Shown: positions 47,564 through 58,404 of the stretch, piece by piece | Layout: the number at the start of each line of letters is the position of its first letter | Numbering within the stretch: position 1 is the stretch's first letter | Source of the DNA: Megascapheus bottae | Taxonomy: Eukaryota > Chordata > Mammalia > Rodentia > Geomyidae | Length of the DNA: 64,000 nucleotides | NCBI GenBank assembly: GCA_024803745.1 | Contig: JANJXV010000004.1 | Location: forward strand, 52,270,358 to 52,334,357 | Direction of reading: 5' to 3' | Made by a program: the position numbers and the translations under genes | The notes under the pieces: generated by a model | Told to the model about the DNA's origin: nothing | The model's database searches: none | The model's input: the letters and a program-made list of their open reading frames with translations, nothing else

Positions 47564-48914
47564 AGAGAATCATTTTTTTTAAGCAACCCACAGAAGGGAG
47601 TGAACTGATAATGTTTCTAAACATAGGAACTTTCAACTTCTAGCTCAGATTTGATGTTTGAGCATCCTCCAGGTACCTACAGTCTCAACTATGTCTACCA
47701 TGACTTATGGCACCCCAGCTGAGCACTTAGCTTGATTGTAGCAAAACTTGTGAACTGATACATGATGTACACTTGGCACAAAAGCTTGATGTGCCCTGGG
47801 AAGATGCAGCAAGGTTATTTCCAGTCAGTCTCTGTAGTATTCCTGTTCTTACACTGAATTCATGTATGTGTAAACTAAAGTCATTCCCTAATATGCCACC
47901 TTCCATGGTATTGCTGTTCCTTCCACCTGAAATGGTGTTTGTGGTTGACAAAATCTTATGGATTGTTTTCTTCTACATTTCCCTTTCCATAAAACTTTAC
48001 TGGTATTCTCAATCCTATTCTATTCTGTTTTCCCACTCCTGTTTCAAATTGTATACTAATAATTTAAATTGCTTTTATTTCTTGGTATGTCATTTATTAC
48101 TGAATGTAATGAATGGCTTATAAACTGAATCTGAGTATAAGTAGGTGATCAAAGACTCTTCATAAAACAATTCAGAAATCAAATGACATAAAATTCACCT
48201 GCACATTTCCCTTCATCTCTCTGTTTAGCTCTCTTTGTCCTTTTCTTGTCCTCTCTCTACCTTAGTTTACACTATAACTGCATGTATATTTGCATTGTTT
48301 ATTACATGCAGACATATTTGACTGGATGAGGCAGCCTCAAGTTGTCTAATGAAATCTAAACACTTTTCTTCATGATAGAAGTTGATTAAATATATATAGG
48401 AGAAATATCTCACAAGACAATAATTCAATTTATTGATGTTAGACATCAGAACAAATGGACAGCTCTGGGAAATTTCCTTGATGCTAAGACATTAGGAATT
48501 TCAGTGAAAGGCCTTCCCAGCTGAAAAGGATGTATACTGTATGATCTACCAAAATATAAAAAATGGAAACACTTGATAAGTCCACCAAATTAGGCTCTTT
48601 ATAGATTCTCTTATAATTGTGCTTTGATTATGAGAGAGTAGAAACTGTGACAGATGAGCATTTGTGAGAATGGAGGAGAAAAATGAGGAGATACCATTTG
48701 GATTCATAGTTTTAGTTATTCATCTATTTTTTGGCTACAATTATTTATTTGAACTTTGAGATCTACCACTTTCAAATTGCCATAAAATATCCTGTACAGA
48801 TGGGAAAACCTGAGGTGATAAGAAATTAACCAACACTATGCATTTTACTAAGTTAGTAATGCAACCATAACTTTAACATATATGTTGATAAGACTGCCTT
48901 TCATCCTTTCATGC
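47564..48914. other. unique non-coding stretch
   Basis: The plus-strand 116-codon ORF at 47773-48123 is one of the longer non-repeat ORFs. It has no start context, domain or motif that I recognise. No repeat family is evident. Confidence 0.45.
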
Positions 48915-49107
48915 TTTTTTTTTGCCAGTCCTGGGCCTTGAACTGAGGGCATGGGCACTGTCCTTGGGCTTTCTCAAGGCTAGAGCTCTACCACTTGAGC
49001 CACAGCATCATTTCTGGCTTTTTTTGTCTATGTATGTAGTACCGAGGCATCGAGCCCTGGTCTTTGTACATGCTAGACAAGCACTCTACCATTAGGCCAA
49101 ACTCACA
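48915..49107 (-). mobile_element. IDL-Geo SINE, antisense
   Basis: Reversed tail, Geo monomer ('gggctttctcaaggctag') and IDL head ('acaagcactctaccattag') are present. A short duplication 'ttttaatcatacat' follows at 49111-49138. Confidence 0.92.
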
Positions 49108-49305
49108 ATCCTTTTAATCATACATTTTAATCATACATTCAACAATGTATATAACGTTCTGCCATCTGTCTTTATACACAGCTCTACTCCTGGTTCAATG
49201 GTAAACCTTCACAAGTTGATCTCAAAACTCCCCTACAAGGGGTTTATAATTTAATGTGAGGTATAGATATTAAACGGAGAGGGGGGGAACCAAACACCAT
49301 ATATT

Positions 49306-49533
49306 ATTACTTTTTTTTGGGGGGGTCACTGTACTTGAAATTGGCCTGGGTACTGTCAATGAGCTCTTCAGCTCAAGGCTACCACCCTACCCTTAAGCTC
49401 CACTTTCCGTTTTCTAGAGGTTAATTGGAGATAAGAGTATCAAGTCCTTTGGTTCCCAGGCTGGCTTTGAACCTTGATCCCCAGATCTCAGCCTTCTGAG
49501 TAGCTAAGATTACAGGTGTGAGCCACCACCAGG
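49306..49533 (-). mobile_element. B1-Geo SINE, antisense, with target-site duplication
   Basis: The reversed Geo monomer ('gagctcttcagctcaaggct'), linker ('gttaattggagataagag') and left monomer ('gattacaggtgtgagcca') are complete. It is flanked by 16-bp direct repeats at 49290-49305 and 49534-49549 that differ at one base. This shows that B1-Geo moves as one dimeric unit. Confidence 0.95.
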
Positions 49534-49664
49534 CCAAATACCATATATTGTGTAATAAGGAAAAATTCAAATAGATGGCTAAAGTAGTGAATAGGAATCT
49601 CAGAAAACAGAATATTCAGCTTGCAAGGCAAGTGGCTTTTATAAGTAAGTGCTCTTCAGTTTGA

Positions 49665-49885
49665 ATTGTTACAGTATCCCATTTTGTTACCTGGTATATC
49701 ATATAGATGTTTACTTGTTTATTTGAAATAGGAGAGGGAAAATGAGGGCAGGGAGTGAGGAGAGGGAAATGGGGACAAAAACATAAACATAAGAAGGGAT
49801 ATCAATGTGTGAGAAGGAATGCATCCTCTATCTGGTGAATATAACTGTACCCCTCTGTACACTGAAATGAAGAAATAAAAAATAA
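49665..49885 (+). mobile_element. LINE-1 3' UTR, sense
   Basis: 'tacagtatcccattttgtta', a G/A-rich tract at 49725-49785 ending 'ggggacaaaaac', and the terminal 'gtacactgaaatgaag' plus an A-rich tail mirror the antisense copies elsewhere. No ORF2 codons are included. Confidence 0.82.
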
Positions 49886-49950
49886 GTTCTATTCAATTTG
49901 AGATCTAGACATATGAAAGGCAGAGGAGAATACATGTAAAGAATGAAGGG

Positions 49951-50189
49951 AAGCCAGGCATGGTGGGTCACACCTGTAATCCTAGCTACTCAGGTGGCTG
50001 AGATTTGAGGATCACAGTTCAAAAGCAGCCCGGGCACTAAAGACCATGAGACTCATTTCCAATTAATCACTAGAAAAGGGCAAAAGGGGTTGTGGTTCCA
50101 GAGTTAGGGCAGTAGCCTTAAGCTGAAGAGCTCAGGGACAGCACCCAGACCTAGAGTTCAAGCCCCATGATCCACAAAAGAAAAAAAAA
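49951..50189 (+). mobile_element. B1-Geo SINE with perfect target-site duplication
   Basis: Complete dimer: left 'gccaggcatggtgggtcac', linker 'atttccaattaatcact', right 'agctgaagagctcaggga' with B-box-like 'gagttcaagcccc' at about 50154-50166, then an A tail. It is flanked by identical 13-bp repeats 'aaagaatgaaggg' at 49938-49950 and 50190-50202. Confidence 0.97.
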
Positions 50190-50202
50190 AAAGAATGAAG
50201 GG

Positions 50203-50799
50203 GGAGGGGTAGAACTTTTTAAGCTACAAACAGGTGATACCCTCTGCAGCTCCAGCTTAGCCACTCAATGCTTCTCCAACTTTTATCTACATATAAACCA
50301 TCAGCAAAACTGGTGAAAAAGTAGTGTTTAGCTTACTATTCCTAGAATCCTGGTTAAGTTTCTGCATTTTTACAAACTACAAAGGGATGGAAATATGGCT
50401 GAATTTGAGACCACCTATCGGATAGCCAAAATATGGGGTGCGACCCATAATTTTGCCGGTAATTGCTGATTATTGCTGTCATTACCAGTTGTATATTGCA
50501 TAGCAAATGTTTGATTTCTGTCCTGAGACTCTGGGTCATCTCAGGTACTGCTAGCTTTGGCACTAGTAAAATTATTCAGAAATTTTCATGCACCACAAAC
50601 CTGTAAGTGTGAGGACATTAACACTCCTTGTAAAAGCATCTCACCACTGGGAACAGAGCCAATTCTCTCTTCTCACCAGCAAGGACCTTCCTTCCAGGTT
50701 TTTTCAGAATTGGAAGCACAGTTGTCCACTTTGGTGACCAGTGAAGTAACATACCTTTTCTTTGTCCCTCTTTCTATTGAGCCCTATTGAGCCCCCAGT
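50203..50799. other. unique non-coding stretch
   Basis: No repeat family or gene recognised; 69- and 77-codon ORFs at 50354-50563 and 50557-50790 lack features. Confidence 0.45.
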
Positions 50800-51032
50800 T
50801 GTTTTTGTTGTTGCTGTTGCGTGGACTCATAATCTCAAGCTCTCACTTAGCTTAATTTTGCTCAAAGTTGGCAATCTACCACTAGAACCATATTCCACTT
50901 CCAGCTCTTCTGTGGTTCTTTGGAGATAAGATTCTCAGATACTTTTCTGCTCTGGCTGACTTCAAACTGCAGTTTTCAGATTTCAGCCACCTGAGTAGCT
51001 AGAATTACAGGGATGAGCTTCCAACAACCCGC
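50800..51032 (-). mobile_element. B1-Geo SINE, antisense, diverged
   Basis: The reversed tail has become 'gtttttgttgttgctgttg'. The reversed Geo monomer, linker ('ctttggagataaga') and left monomer ('cacctgagtagctagaat') follow in order. Confidence 0.85.
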
Positions 51033-51114
51033 ATTAAATTAAATGTTTTCCACTTTATTGATTTACCTATTAATTCATCTACCAATCAATTAAATACAAC
51101 CTTAGTGTATTACT

Positions 51115-51330
51115 TTTGTTTTTTGTTTTTCTGGCCCTGGGGCTTGAATTCAGGGCCAGGGATCTATCCCTTAAGACTCTGTAATAAAGGCTAGCACTCT
51201 ACCACTTGATTCACAGCACCACTTCTGGCTTTTTCTACATAGCCAGCCTTGGCTGGCTTTGAACTACAATCCTCAGTCTCAATCTCTTGAGTAGCTGGGA
51301 TTACAGGCCTTAGCCTCTGGCAACTGGCTG
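51115..51330 (-). mobile_element. B1-Geo SINE, antisense, linker deleted
   Basis: The reversed Geo monomer ('ctagcactctaccacttg') joins almost directly to the reversed left monomer ('tggctttgaactacaatcct', 'gagtagctgggattacag'). The usual linker is missing. Confidence 0.85.
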
Positions 51331-53621
51331 TTATTACTTTTAATGAAAGCTGATGCTATGTCATTATTAGCTGTGTGATGTTCTTTATGCTCTCAGTCTA
51401 GGAGCTTGCATTTTTTGTAGATTCTTACTGAAATACTGTGTAACATGGCCAGTAACTCAGTGTTACCAGTTTATAGCCCTTTCTATAATTCAGAAAGATT
51501 GATCAATTTGTCTACAGTCACACAGATTGAACTGTGTAAGTCTAGAATCTCACATCAGATCCTTGACTATCTATCTCAAGGTTCAATGCCATGTGCCAGA
51601 TAACATATTTAAAAGTGTAATGAACACGAGTTTTTTCTGTACTTAAATTCCTAAAGTTAAATGTTAGTTTTTATAAATTCTACTTTATATGATAATGAGA
51701 GTTGTTATCTTTGGAAAGTGCCTCCTTGATGTGAAATAGAACATAAAATTCAAACCTCGCTTGCATATCCAAACAGTTTCATTTTTTAATGGGCAATAAT
51801 GGCCTGTAATGAAACTACAGCTTGTTAGGTAAATAAATGATTTGCTTGTTAGCTGCAAGTTTAAACATGGATTAATTCATTAATTTGTAAATTGTTTTCT
51901 TGGTTTCAATAAGCCCATAGTGTCTTTGACCGTGTTCATGTAAGTTTAGCATAAGGGGGGGACTAGAGAAATTGGCACATGACTTATTAACTCTGGTTCA
52001 GGGTTGGATTTTGTTATTTGTTCTATACACAACCAGCACTGCAAATAGGAGGTGTGGGTGGCTGCCTTGTGCAATGCCAACCAAGGAACACTAATTAATC
52101 AGCATGTTATGAGAAGCATTTACTTAGAAGACAAATTCCAATGAATTTGGGTATTTTATGTCTCAGTTTTTTTCTTAATTTTTGGTAATAGTTCTTACTT
52201 TGAAAGACCCCATGACATTTTGGCATGTGTGTATTTTGTTTGTGTGCATCTGTCAGCTCTTCAATAGCTCCTTCTACAACTTACATTACTAAATATTGAC
52301 ACCTCAGGCAAGAATTTCATTTTCTGCATAAAAATCAACTTTAGTAACATAAGGCAATGAAGATTAATAGATGAAAGGAAACTAGTAAAAACATTCAGCT
52401 TAGAATTTTGCTAATTGTTTTCAAGTAAAAGACTAATAAGTGACATAAATAGATTTTGGTTATTACTATTGTTAAATTTTCTCTGCATGGGAGACTCCAA
52501 CTTGAATTTGGAAAAGCAGCTTAACTATTTTACAGGAACTCAGTGATGGTGAGCCAACAGAAGTTTTGATAACAATATCAGGTCTTTATTCTGACCTGAC
52601 ACATCCAAGTCCTTTAATCAAGTTCAGGAGTGATTCTAGTTTGGCATTTTTTAGTATCTCGTGGGCAGTCACAGCAAAAGATGAAGCCATTTATTTCCTA
52701 TTAAAAAAAAAAGGAAAAAGGAAAGGGAACAGAAAATGAAAGGAGAAAAATGTCTTAGAACTAGAGAGAAAAGGCTCACTAAAATCTAATGATGAAAAAA
52801 GCAAGCCGACTGAATTCAATCTTTTCATTAAATTGTACAACTTCAATTACTATAATTGGTTTCCAAATGCCCTAAATATGCTTGAATGGTAGCTGCCAGT
52901 CTCTTGAAATCCTCTTTTGTCAAGGTAGCCAAGGTTTTGCTAAGCCATGCCCTTCTCTGCAGGTGTCTTCCCAGCTGGGCACCCACAGAACAGTGAAGAC
53001 AGCTCAGAAGCAGGGTTGTGCCTCCACAGAATTAATGCCACAGTGTCAATTCTGGTGATGATACTCATCATTACTGTGAAGGATTCATACACTGTTGTCT
53101 ACAACTTTGGCTCATCATGATAGGAAAGATTTTTTCCTTTGTACATTTATTCCTTGATATATCCCCAAAGCTGGGAGAAGCAGTTTGTAGTATAAAGTAC
53201 TCTGTTTTGCTCTTTGCAAGAAGGATGCTACTATCTATTAAAAATGGCTCCTGTAATTTTATGTAAAATAAGGCTACCAGTCTACTCTGTCCCTACAAAC
53301 TTGATTCACATGAGATTCCTTTTTTTTTATGGCCTGTACATTCATAGTTATGGAGCAAAAGCTTATTTGGTGGGAGTCACTGACATTTTGATTGTAGAAA
53401 GAAGAAAGTGGCCATAATTTCTCAGAAGATGGGGAGATTATAAAAGATACAGAAAATGCAACCCGAGATGACATAGTATGTCCTCTAAAACAGAGAGAGT
53501 TGGCAGCACTCTGAGAAGATACTCCTCTCCACAGCCCGCTAAATAAACGTACAATGACTAAATAAATCAAAAGACCACCATTGTATGCTGCTATTACATG
53601 GAGCATTTTCCTCCTTCTGTT
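51331..53621. other. repeat-free block
   Basis: About 2.3 kb with no recognised retroelement, one of the cleanest stretches in the window. An A/G-rich patch lies at 52701-52735. The 67- and 110-codon ORFs at 53214-53606 are on opposite strands and look like chance. A motif-rich core is listed separately. Confidence 0.5.
51720..51960. promoter_or_regulatory. candidate non-coding regulatory element
   Basis: Contains 'caataatgg' at 51794-51802, a forkhead-like 'gtaaataaa' at 51829-51837, a double homeodomain-type stretch 'attaattcattaattt' at 51871-51886, and a SOX-like 'attgttt' just after. It lies in a repeat-free block. Function and conservation are inferred only. Confidence 0.3.
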
Positions 53622-53941
53622 CTTTCTTTCCTTTTATTTTATTGTAAAGGTGATGTACAGAGTGGTTATAGTTACATTTGTATGGAAGTGACTACAGTTC
53701 TTGTCCCTCCCTCATTTCCCCCCATTATCTCCCTCCACTCTCCGCCCCACCAAATTGTAAGGTTAATTTCCAACATAATGTCTTGTGTGCATTGTTGTTG
53801 CATTGGTTCACACTTTGCCTTTTGTCTCAATCAATTCTGTGATTCTTAGAACCAGATAAATTTACCTACAAGACAAAGGGTACTGAAATCAAAACAGTCA
53901 CAAGGAAAAAAGCAAAAAGAAATAACTGCAAAAAACACTAC

Positions 53942-53984
<43 letters not shown>

Positions 53985-53987
53985 ACA
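53942..53987. repeat. (CA)n microsatellite within an L1
   Basis: About 18 CA units plus 'tacacaca' inside the 3' UTR part of the antisense L1. Confidence 0.96.
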
Positions 53988-54035
53988 GAATCTCTTGTTC
54001 CACATCTTAGAATTCATTTTGATTAGCATCATTTT

Positions 54036-54230
54036 TTTTTCTTGCCATTCCGGGGCTTGAGCTTAGGGCTTGAGCACTGTCCTTGGACCTTCTCAATGCT
54101 AGCCCTCTATCACTTGAACATCAGCACCAATTCCAGCTTTTTGCTATGTATGTGGGATACTGAGGAATCGAACCCAGGTCTTCATGCATGCTAGGCAAGC
54201 ACTCTACCACTAGGCCAAACTCCCGGCCCT
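54036..54230 (-). mobile_element. IDL-Geo SINE nested in an L1, with target-site duplication
   Basis: Reversed tail (T-run), Geo monomer and IDL head ('actaggccaaactcccggcc') interrupt the L1. They are flanked by identical 15-bp repeats 'gattagcatcatttt' at 54021-54035 and 54231-54245. The L1 continues in register on the far side. Confidence 0.98.
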
Positions 54231-54985
54231 GATTAGCATCATTTTATATGGTCATAGCTATGGAGCTATTGTGGTCCTCTGCTAGGACCATCCTAGATAT
54301 ATGCTAATTCATAAAAATGAGGAAAATCATGGAGCCTATGTTTCTTTGGGTCTGTATTACTTTGCTTGAAATGGTTTCTTCCAAGTCTTTCCATTTTCTT
54401 ACAAATGGAGCATTGCCATTCTTTCTGATAGAAGCATAGGATTCCATTGTGTATGTATATACCACATTTTCTTGATTCGTTTATCTACTGAGGGTCATTT
54501 GGGTAAATCCACAAGAGTGAGATTGCTGGATCAGAGGGGCGCTGTATGCTTAATCTTTTGAGGAACCTCCACATTGCTTTCCAGAGTGGATGAACAAGTT
54601 TACACTTCCATCAACAGTGTAATAGCATTCCCTTGGCCATATCCCCCCAGAATCTGTTATTATTAGTTTTATTGACAATGGTCATTATAACTGGCATGAG
54701 GTGGAATCTAAATGTTGCTTTGATTTGCATTTCTTTTATAGCCATAGATATTGAGTGTTTCTTTATGTGTCTATTGGCCATTCTTATTTCCTCTTTAGAA
54801 AAGTATCTCTTTAAGTCTTTAGTCCACTTATTAATGGAGTGGTTGTTTCTTTGAGGATTTGTTGAGGTTTAATTTTTGAACTCTAAATATATTTTAGATA
54901 TGAGGCCCTTGTCTATTGTACTGCCAGGGACAATCTTCTAACAATCTGTGGGCCTTCTCTATTCTTTCTTTTAAATTTTTAAAAT

Positions 54986-55018
54986 ATTATCTTTAAGTAA
55001 TTGTACAAAGGAGTTGCC
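54986..55018. repeat. left 33-bp direct repeat flanking an L1 tail
   Basis: 33 bp that recur at 55245-55277 with three mismatches, bracketing a sense L1 3' UTR. They behave like a long target-site duplication made inside an older antisense L1-type tail. Confidence 0.75.
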
Positions 55019-55244
55019 ATACTGTATCTGGCTTTGTTACCTAGTAATTTATATATACACTTCTTTTTTTATTTGAAGTAGGGAAGAGGTAAAACAAGAT
55101 GATTGGGAGGGGGTTGTGGGAGGAAAAGGGGGACAAAAACATGAGAGGTGGTATCAGTGTTCGAGAAGTAATATAACTACCACCTGACAAATGTAACTGT
55201 AATCCCTCTATATATTACCTGACAATAAAATATAATAAAATTTT
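55019..55244 (+). mobile_element. LINE-1 3' UTR, sense, bracketed by 33-bp repeats
   Basis: 'tactgtatctggctttgtta', a G/A-rich tract at 55075-55140 ending 'gggggacaaaaac', then 'gacaaatgtaactgtaatcc' and an A/T-rich tail. No ORF2 codons. It lies next to, and inverted relative to, the L1 at 53622-54965. Confidence 0.82.
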
Positions 55245-55320
55245 ATTATCTATAAGTAGTTGTGCAAAGGAGTTGCCTTTTGACAAAGCAGTTCATAAAT
55301 ATATCTTGATCTCTGTCACC
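55245..55320 (-). mobile_element. antisense L1-type tail fragment
   Basis: After the right 33-bp repeat (55245-55277) come 'gttcataaatatatcttgat' and 'ctctgtcacc', which parallel the fragment at 42405-42485. It is probably the remainder of the old antisense tail that the sense L1 entered. Confidence 0.45.
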
Positions 55321-55343
55321 TTTTCAACATTCTCATCATATAT

Positions 55344-55520
55344 GGCCCAGAGTGTGGCCTAGTGGTAGAGTGATTGCTTAGCATGCCCAAAGTCCTTGGT
55401 TCGATTCACATAGATTGAAAGAGCTGGAAGTGGTACTACGTCTAAAGTGGTAAGTTGCTAGCCAGGAGAAAACTCAGGGATAATGCCAACCTTGAGTTCA
55501 AGCCCCAGTACTGGAAAAAA
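55344..55520 (+). mobile_element. IDL-Geo SINE, old
   Basis: 'gtgtggcctagtggtagagt', B-box 'ttggttcgattc' and a diverged Geo monomer ending 'gagttcaagccccagtactgg'. Confidence 0.85.
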
Positions 55521-55603
55521 TATGTAATAGTCTTCTTCTAGTTCATCATAGGAAACACTAGAAAAGTTATAAAATCATGTTAAGTAGATGATTAGACATT
55601 ACA

Positions 55604-55824
55604 ATGTGCCAGGGGCTCATGCCTGTAACCCAGCTACTCAGGAGCCCTGAGACTAAAAGGAGGTGGCTTGAAGCAAAAGCCTGGACAGAAAAGCCTGAGC
55701 ATTTTAACCAACCAGTACAATGCAGGTCTGGAGGCTTAGCTCAAGTGCTAGAGCACCAGGTATGAACAAAAAGGCTGAGAGATATAAAGTCTTTGAGTTT
55801 AAATTCTGATGCTGGTGGGAATAA
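55604..55824 (+). mobile_element. B1-Geo SINE, diverged
   Basis: 'gccaggggctcatgcctgta', 'cagctactcaggag', then the Geo monomer 'cttagctcaagtgctagagc' and 'gagtttaaattctgatgct'. No A tail remains. Confidence 0.82.
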
Positions 55825-56692
55825 AAACGTATTAGATAGAATCTTAATCAATGAATTACTGCACAGCTTACTAGGGGCCATACTATCACAATTCCCCACA
55901 AAACAAGGGGCCACATGCCTACTTCTAGGTATACACTACCTGCTCTCCCGCACCTACTCCCCATGTTAAATGGTATACTGTTGTAATTTGCCTGCTCTTT
56001 GTTCTGGCACAAACCTCAAAAATCCTTGAAATGTTTTAGTGTCAAGAGTATCTTTCACACTGATTAGGTCATTTTGGAGGGCTACTAGATATCTTAAGGA
56101 TATCTTCTGGCTGACCACCAGAAATACCAACCCTGTGATGTGCAGGATGGAATACTCTATCTGCCTGACTGCCTAGATAAGGAGAAAGACTTAGAGATTG
56201 AGTTCTGCTTGGTATCTAGTGATGCAATTCATCATGCCTACAGAAACCCCAATGAAGCCTGAGCAAGGCTGGGCTGGGCTTCCTGGTTAGTAGATCTACC
56301 AATGTGCCACAGGGATGGTGCCGAGGTCCTGAACTGGCTCCTCTCCCAGACCTCATGCAGGACTAGCCTTTCAGCACACTGAACTCTTTCACTAGATGGT
56401 TTGCCAGTATGCCACTCCAGTGAACCATCCAGCCTGAGGGCTTATCAGTCCATGGCTGATGTCAGCTGTCGGGGGAGACTTGTGGAGGATTTGGCTCCTT
56501 AGGGTCTACCTTATCAACAGACAGATAGGGCCAGGACAGAATTGCAGTCTGTCCGTTTGATATTAGGCCACTTGAGAGAATGGAGAAAATGGGGACATTT
56601 AAGAAAGATGAAATTTCTAAACAGTTCCAGAGAAAAATGACTTGAAAGAGGAAAACTATGGGAGTAACCAGTATCATATTTCTCCTTTCTCT
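55825..56692. other. unique non-coding stretch
   Basis: Somewhat GC-richer, unrecognised sequence around 56150-56530. The 71-codon minus-strand ORF at 56462-56677 lacks features. Confidence 0.45.
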
Positions 56693-56805
56693 TTTTAGAA
56701 AAATATTATAAAGGTGATTACAGAAGGGGTACAGTTACACGAGTCAGGTATTGAGTGCGTTGAGTGTGCTTCTTTTTGAACCGTCACCTCTTCCCTCATT
56801 TATAT
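56693..56805 (-). mobile_element. short antisense L1 3' end
   Basis: 'aggtgattacagaaggggta', 'cagttacacgagtcaggta' and 'ttctttttgaacc' match the extreme 3' end of the antisense L1 copies. It is truncated after about 110 bp. Confidence 0.65.
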
Positions 56806-57252
56806 TTCTCCTTTCTAAAACAAATAGCACAAATAATAAATCTAAGAAATATGTGATTATATTTAATACCAACATTCAGATTCTAACAAAAATGCCTGAC
56901 TGCTGTTGAAGAAAAAAAGTTAAATCTAAAAGAGAAACAAATCAATAAGCTATGTAAAATTTATAATACACATAAAATACATCTATAAATATATTTTAAG
57001 TTTAAAATATATTATGTCTGAATATCATTTAATTGGTGAAGCATAAGAGAAGAGAATATTTGATAGCTTTACATTTGATGTCTCTCATTTGTGTAACATG
57101 TGATTAATGAAATATGCTGAAGACAACATACTATTTTTGTAAACTTATATAATCATATTATTGTAAAGCTTCTAATTTATTTTGTTTTTACAATCAATAT
57201 GCATAAGTAATCGATTTTAGTAAAACATTAGAATTGTTTAGCATTTTTATCC
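56806..57252. other. unique AT-rich stretch
   Basis: Nothing recognised. Confidence 0.4.
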
Positions 57253-57365
57253 ACTAGTTGTAGCACATACCTGTAATCCTACCACTAAGGAACCTGAGGC
57301 TACATAACACTAAATTTGAAGTCAGCCTGAATTACATAGGAAGACAATGACTCAAACAGAAAGAA
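57253..57365 (+). mobile_element. monomeric B1-like SINE, old
   Basis: 'gtagcacatacctgtaatcc', 'gaacctgaggctac' and 'gaagtcagcctgaattacat', then 'aatgactcaaacag', follow the 7SL/B1 order without a Geo monomer. This is an older B1 type than the B1-Geo left halves. Confidence 0.7.
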
Positions 57366-57369
57366 ATGC

Positions 57370-57735
57370 TTATATATATTTTAAATATATTTCATACATG
57401 AATTATGTAAACATAAATGTATACTTAATGTATGCATTTATACGTGATAGACCTATCACATATAAATGATAATGTATGATGTATACATGATATGATAAAT
57501 ATATAATATATGAATGTATGGTTTATGAATATAGATGTAATAAAATATGTATGCAATAAATATATGATATATTTATGATTTATATAATGTGTTATATATT
57601 CATATTTAATGTTTACATATTCAATGTGTTAATATAATATAGTCATTTATAAATATGTATTTATTATATATAACTATATGACATAATACATATTTATGTT
57701 TACGTATTTTATATTTATTATGTTTGTTGTATTTA
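57370..57735. repeat. long AT-rich tract of TATA/CATA/AAAT words
   Basis: About 365 bp that is almost entirely A and T, rich in 'tatata', 'atgtata' and 'aatatat' words. It directly follows the old B1 and so may be an expanded tail. Confidence 0.9.
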
Positions 57736-58370
57736 TTTTTTAATACACAACTTCAGTGCCAGAGGTCTTGATTTAATTTGTGTGGAATGAGTGAAGCTGA
57801 GCATTCACTTTTCTTTTTTAGCATCCCAGATAATTAGCATGCAGCTAGGGTTTGAAACTACTGCAGTATCATGGGATACATACAGAACAAAATGCACATA
57901 TTACAAACCTTGATGAGGCAACACAAGTAGTGTCCCTGCTGAAAGACATCTGGGAGGCAAAAGTGATAGCAGAAGGGAAAGGATAGAAAGATACTCAGCT
58001 GGATGTGCCAGTGTCTTTCCCGGGGATTTAATGTAGATAGATATAGAAATAATGTAAACCACCAAAATATCTTTAAAATGATAGCCATGGCTGTGATAGT
58101 TAATATAGCAAATAGACAATACTGTGAGCTATTTTGTCATAGATGGTATATGTTTCTGGAGGTATTTTTGGATGATTGCAGCATTTGATATTATAGAGTT
58201 GATTGCCTAGCATGAGTCATCCTCATCTAGTCAGATGAAGGCCCAAAGAAGATTAGAACTCTTCCCTGTATGTGCTGGAACACTGTTCTTGCATTAAACT
58301 TGAACTAAAATATTGACTCTTCTTGGGTGTTTGCCTCTCTTTGAACTGAAGCTCTATGATTCTGATTCTT
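57736..58370. other. unique non-coding stretch
   Basis: No repeat family or gene recognised; overlapping 61-76-codon ORFs near 57858-58188 lie on both strands and look like chance. Confidence 0.45.
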
Positions 58371-58404
58371 TGTGTGTGTGTGTGTGTGTGTCTGTGTGTG
58401 TGTG
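58371..58404. repeat. (TG)n microsatellite at a SINE 3' end
   Basis: About 16 TG units with one C interruption, where the reversed tail of the following antisense SINE should be. Confidence 0.96.

Larger units (their letters stand above)
53622..54965 (-). mobile_element. 5'-truncated LINE-1 3' end, antisense, longest copy
   Basis: This has the L1 3' UTR ('gtaaaggtgatgtacagag', pyrimidine tract at 53695-53750), then ORF2 C-terminal codons extending further upstream than the other copies ('ttgctttgatttgcatttc', 'ttagtccacttattaatgg'). ORF2 is broken by stops and frameshifts. It is interrupted by a CA array and by a nested IDL-Geo SINE. Its 5' truncation is near 54965. Confidence 0.92.

Noticed and set aside
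47773..48123. 116-codon plus-strand ORF
   Set aside because: Hydrophobic C-terminal part comes from T-rich DNA; no domain or conserved start context.
53622..55244. Twin-priming (inverted) L1 insertion
   Set aside because: Both the antisense and the sense parts include the 3' UTR end; twin priming would give one 3' end and an inverted 5' part. Two separate insertions fit better.
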